Below are positions 23,539 through 24,014 of a stretch of DNA of 24,014 nucleotides, piece after piece. How positions within the stretch are numbered: the stretch's first letter is position 1; each line of letters starts with the position of its first letter. Origin of the DNA: Mesostigma viride (taxonomy: Eukaryota > Streptophyta > Mesostigmatophyceae > Mesostigmatales > Mesostigmataceae); contig RPFO01000975.1 of assembly GCA_009746045.1 (NCBI GenBank), positions 1 through 24,014 of the forward strand. The letters run 5' to 3'. Position numbers and translations under genes: made by a program. The notes below the pieces were generated by a model, which searched no databases, was not told the DNA's origin, and was given only the letters and a program-made list of their open reading frames with translations.

Positions 23539-23682
23539 ATGGGCGGTGTGTCAAGTGGGACGGCCGTCCGGCCCGTTGTGTACGTCGAGCACCTTAAAAA
23601 CCAATTTCCTGGTCAAGGGCAAAACAAGACGGTAATGCAGTCGAACCAGAAAGCCAACAGGGAGGCCGCCCTAAGCAGCTAA
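23539..23682 (+). CDS. Possible 47-residue protein with an N-myristoylation-type start
   Basis: ATG 23539 (after ACATAA) to TAA 23682. The peptide begins MGGVSSGTAVRPVVYVEHLK, with Gly at 2 and Ser at 6 as N-myristoyltransferase prefers, and has a polar Gln/Asn/Lys-rich end. Many large DNA viruses carry short myristoylated proteins, but a frame this short can arise by chance. Confidence 0.3.
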   Translation: MGGVSSGTAVRPVVYVEHLKNQFPGQGQNKTVMQSNQKANREAALSS

Positions 23683-23817
23683 TGTGATTCTAAAAATGAA
23701 TGAAAGCAAGTCTCATTACTTTCCTCACGTGTGTTGTTTGCTAAGGTAAACGATATCAAAATCCAAGCAAAAATATAAAAAAAAAAGAAAAATGCATAAA
23801 AACCTTTAATCCATGAC
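23683..23817. other. AT-rich region with A/T homopolymers, no gene seen
   Basis: Contains ATATAAAAAAAAAAG and CATAAAAACC. On the minus strand these are T-runs lying just after the tRNA-like hairpin and could act as RNA polymerase III terminators. Confidence 0.4.
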
Positions 23818-23885
23818 ACTACGGAGGGTTCGAACCCAGCACCTCACGGAAAGTGACCACACGCAGCACGAACCTCCGTCACGAC
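23816..23885 (-). ncRNA. tRNA-like / B-box-containing hairpin, probably a tRNA relic
   Basis: The minus strand reads ACGGAGG at one end and CCTCCGT at the other, pairing perfectly over seven bases about 59 nt apart. Between them are a GTGGTCAC stretch reminiscent of a D-arm and a perfect B-box, GGTTCGAACCC. An anticodon arm of proper length cannot be placed and the T-stem pairs only three bases, so it is not a normal tRNA. T-runs follow 20-40 bases downstream. It could be a degenerate tRNA, a SINE-type promoter or a chance hairpin. Confidence 0.3.
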
Positions 23886-24014
23886 GCACTCCGCCTACGG
23901 AATTTTGGGGAATAGAGTTATATATTTAACGTTTAGGCGGATGTGTGCACCGCCCCTGACACCCCGAGGCCGCGCGCGCTGGCGTGCCGTTGTGTACGTG
24001 GCTGACAACAAGAA
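23886..24014. other. Right edge, no feature recognised
   Basis: Contains GAATAGAGTTATATATTTAACG, an AT-rich TATA-like stretch that could be a promoter for a gene beyond the window, followed by GC-rich sequence. Confidence 0.3.

Overview
The window looks like part of a giant-virus (Nucleocytoviricota) genome or, more likely, a giant endogenous viral element in a microbial eukaryote, probably an alga. It is GC-rich and densely packed with short, mostly intron-poor genes on both strands. Several gene types fit this group: a KilA-N protein, a putative viral ssDNA-binding protein, an OTU protease carrying the viral YCG..QC motif, F-box and RING/TRAF ubiquitin-ligase proteins, an HNH protein, a SET-like protein and a J-domain protein. 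A complete Ty1/copia-type LTR retrotransposon and two genes with spliceosomal-type introns argue for residence in a nuclear genome. Proviral versus free-virus status cannot be settled from this window alone.

Left part (1-6104): the N-terminus of an acidic protein leaves the left edge. It is followed by low-complexity repeats, a two-exon KilA-N gene with a minisatellite in its intron, a frame-broken unknown gene, a small membrane protein overlapping an F-box/zinc-ribbon gene, a second tiny membrane protein, an acidic poly-Glu protein, and a RING/TRAF zinc-finger gene. The 3' piece of a gene cut by the retrotransposon closes this part.

Middle (6105-12244): a 6.1-kb LTR retrotransposon on the + strand. 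Its LTRs are identical except for one 13-bp indel, and it has a 5-bp target duplication (GGCAC). Domain order is Gag - integrase - protease - RT - RNase H, so the protease-like segment sits after integrase instead of before it. Four frame breaks interrupt gag-pol. A 12-nt sequence just inside the 5' LTR is exactly complementary to the loop of a hairpin just after pol.

Right part (12245-24014): the 5' piece of the interrupted gene, then a minus-strand run (unknown protein, OTU protease, ssDNA-binding-like protein, HNH protein). Next come about 1.5 kb of repeat-bearing intergenic DNA and a five-frame unknown + strand gene. A SET-like gene (minus, with a repeat-filled intron) diverges from a J-domain gene (+). 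The right end holds two small divergent reading frames and a tRNA-like/B-box hairpin.

Most frame breaks fall at or beside runs of 5-8 G or C. This suggests either homopolymer errors in the assembly or slippage-driven decay, and it should be resolved before any gene here is called a pseudogene. As a working unit the virus-derived genes look like host-manipulation functions (ubiquitin ligase adaptors and a deubiquitinase, chromatin and chaperone proteins) plus DNA metabolism. No capsid, polymerase or packaging ATPase lies in this window.
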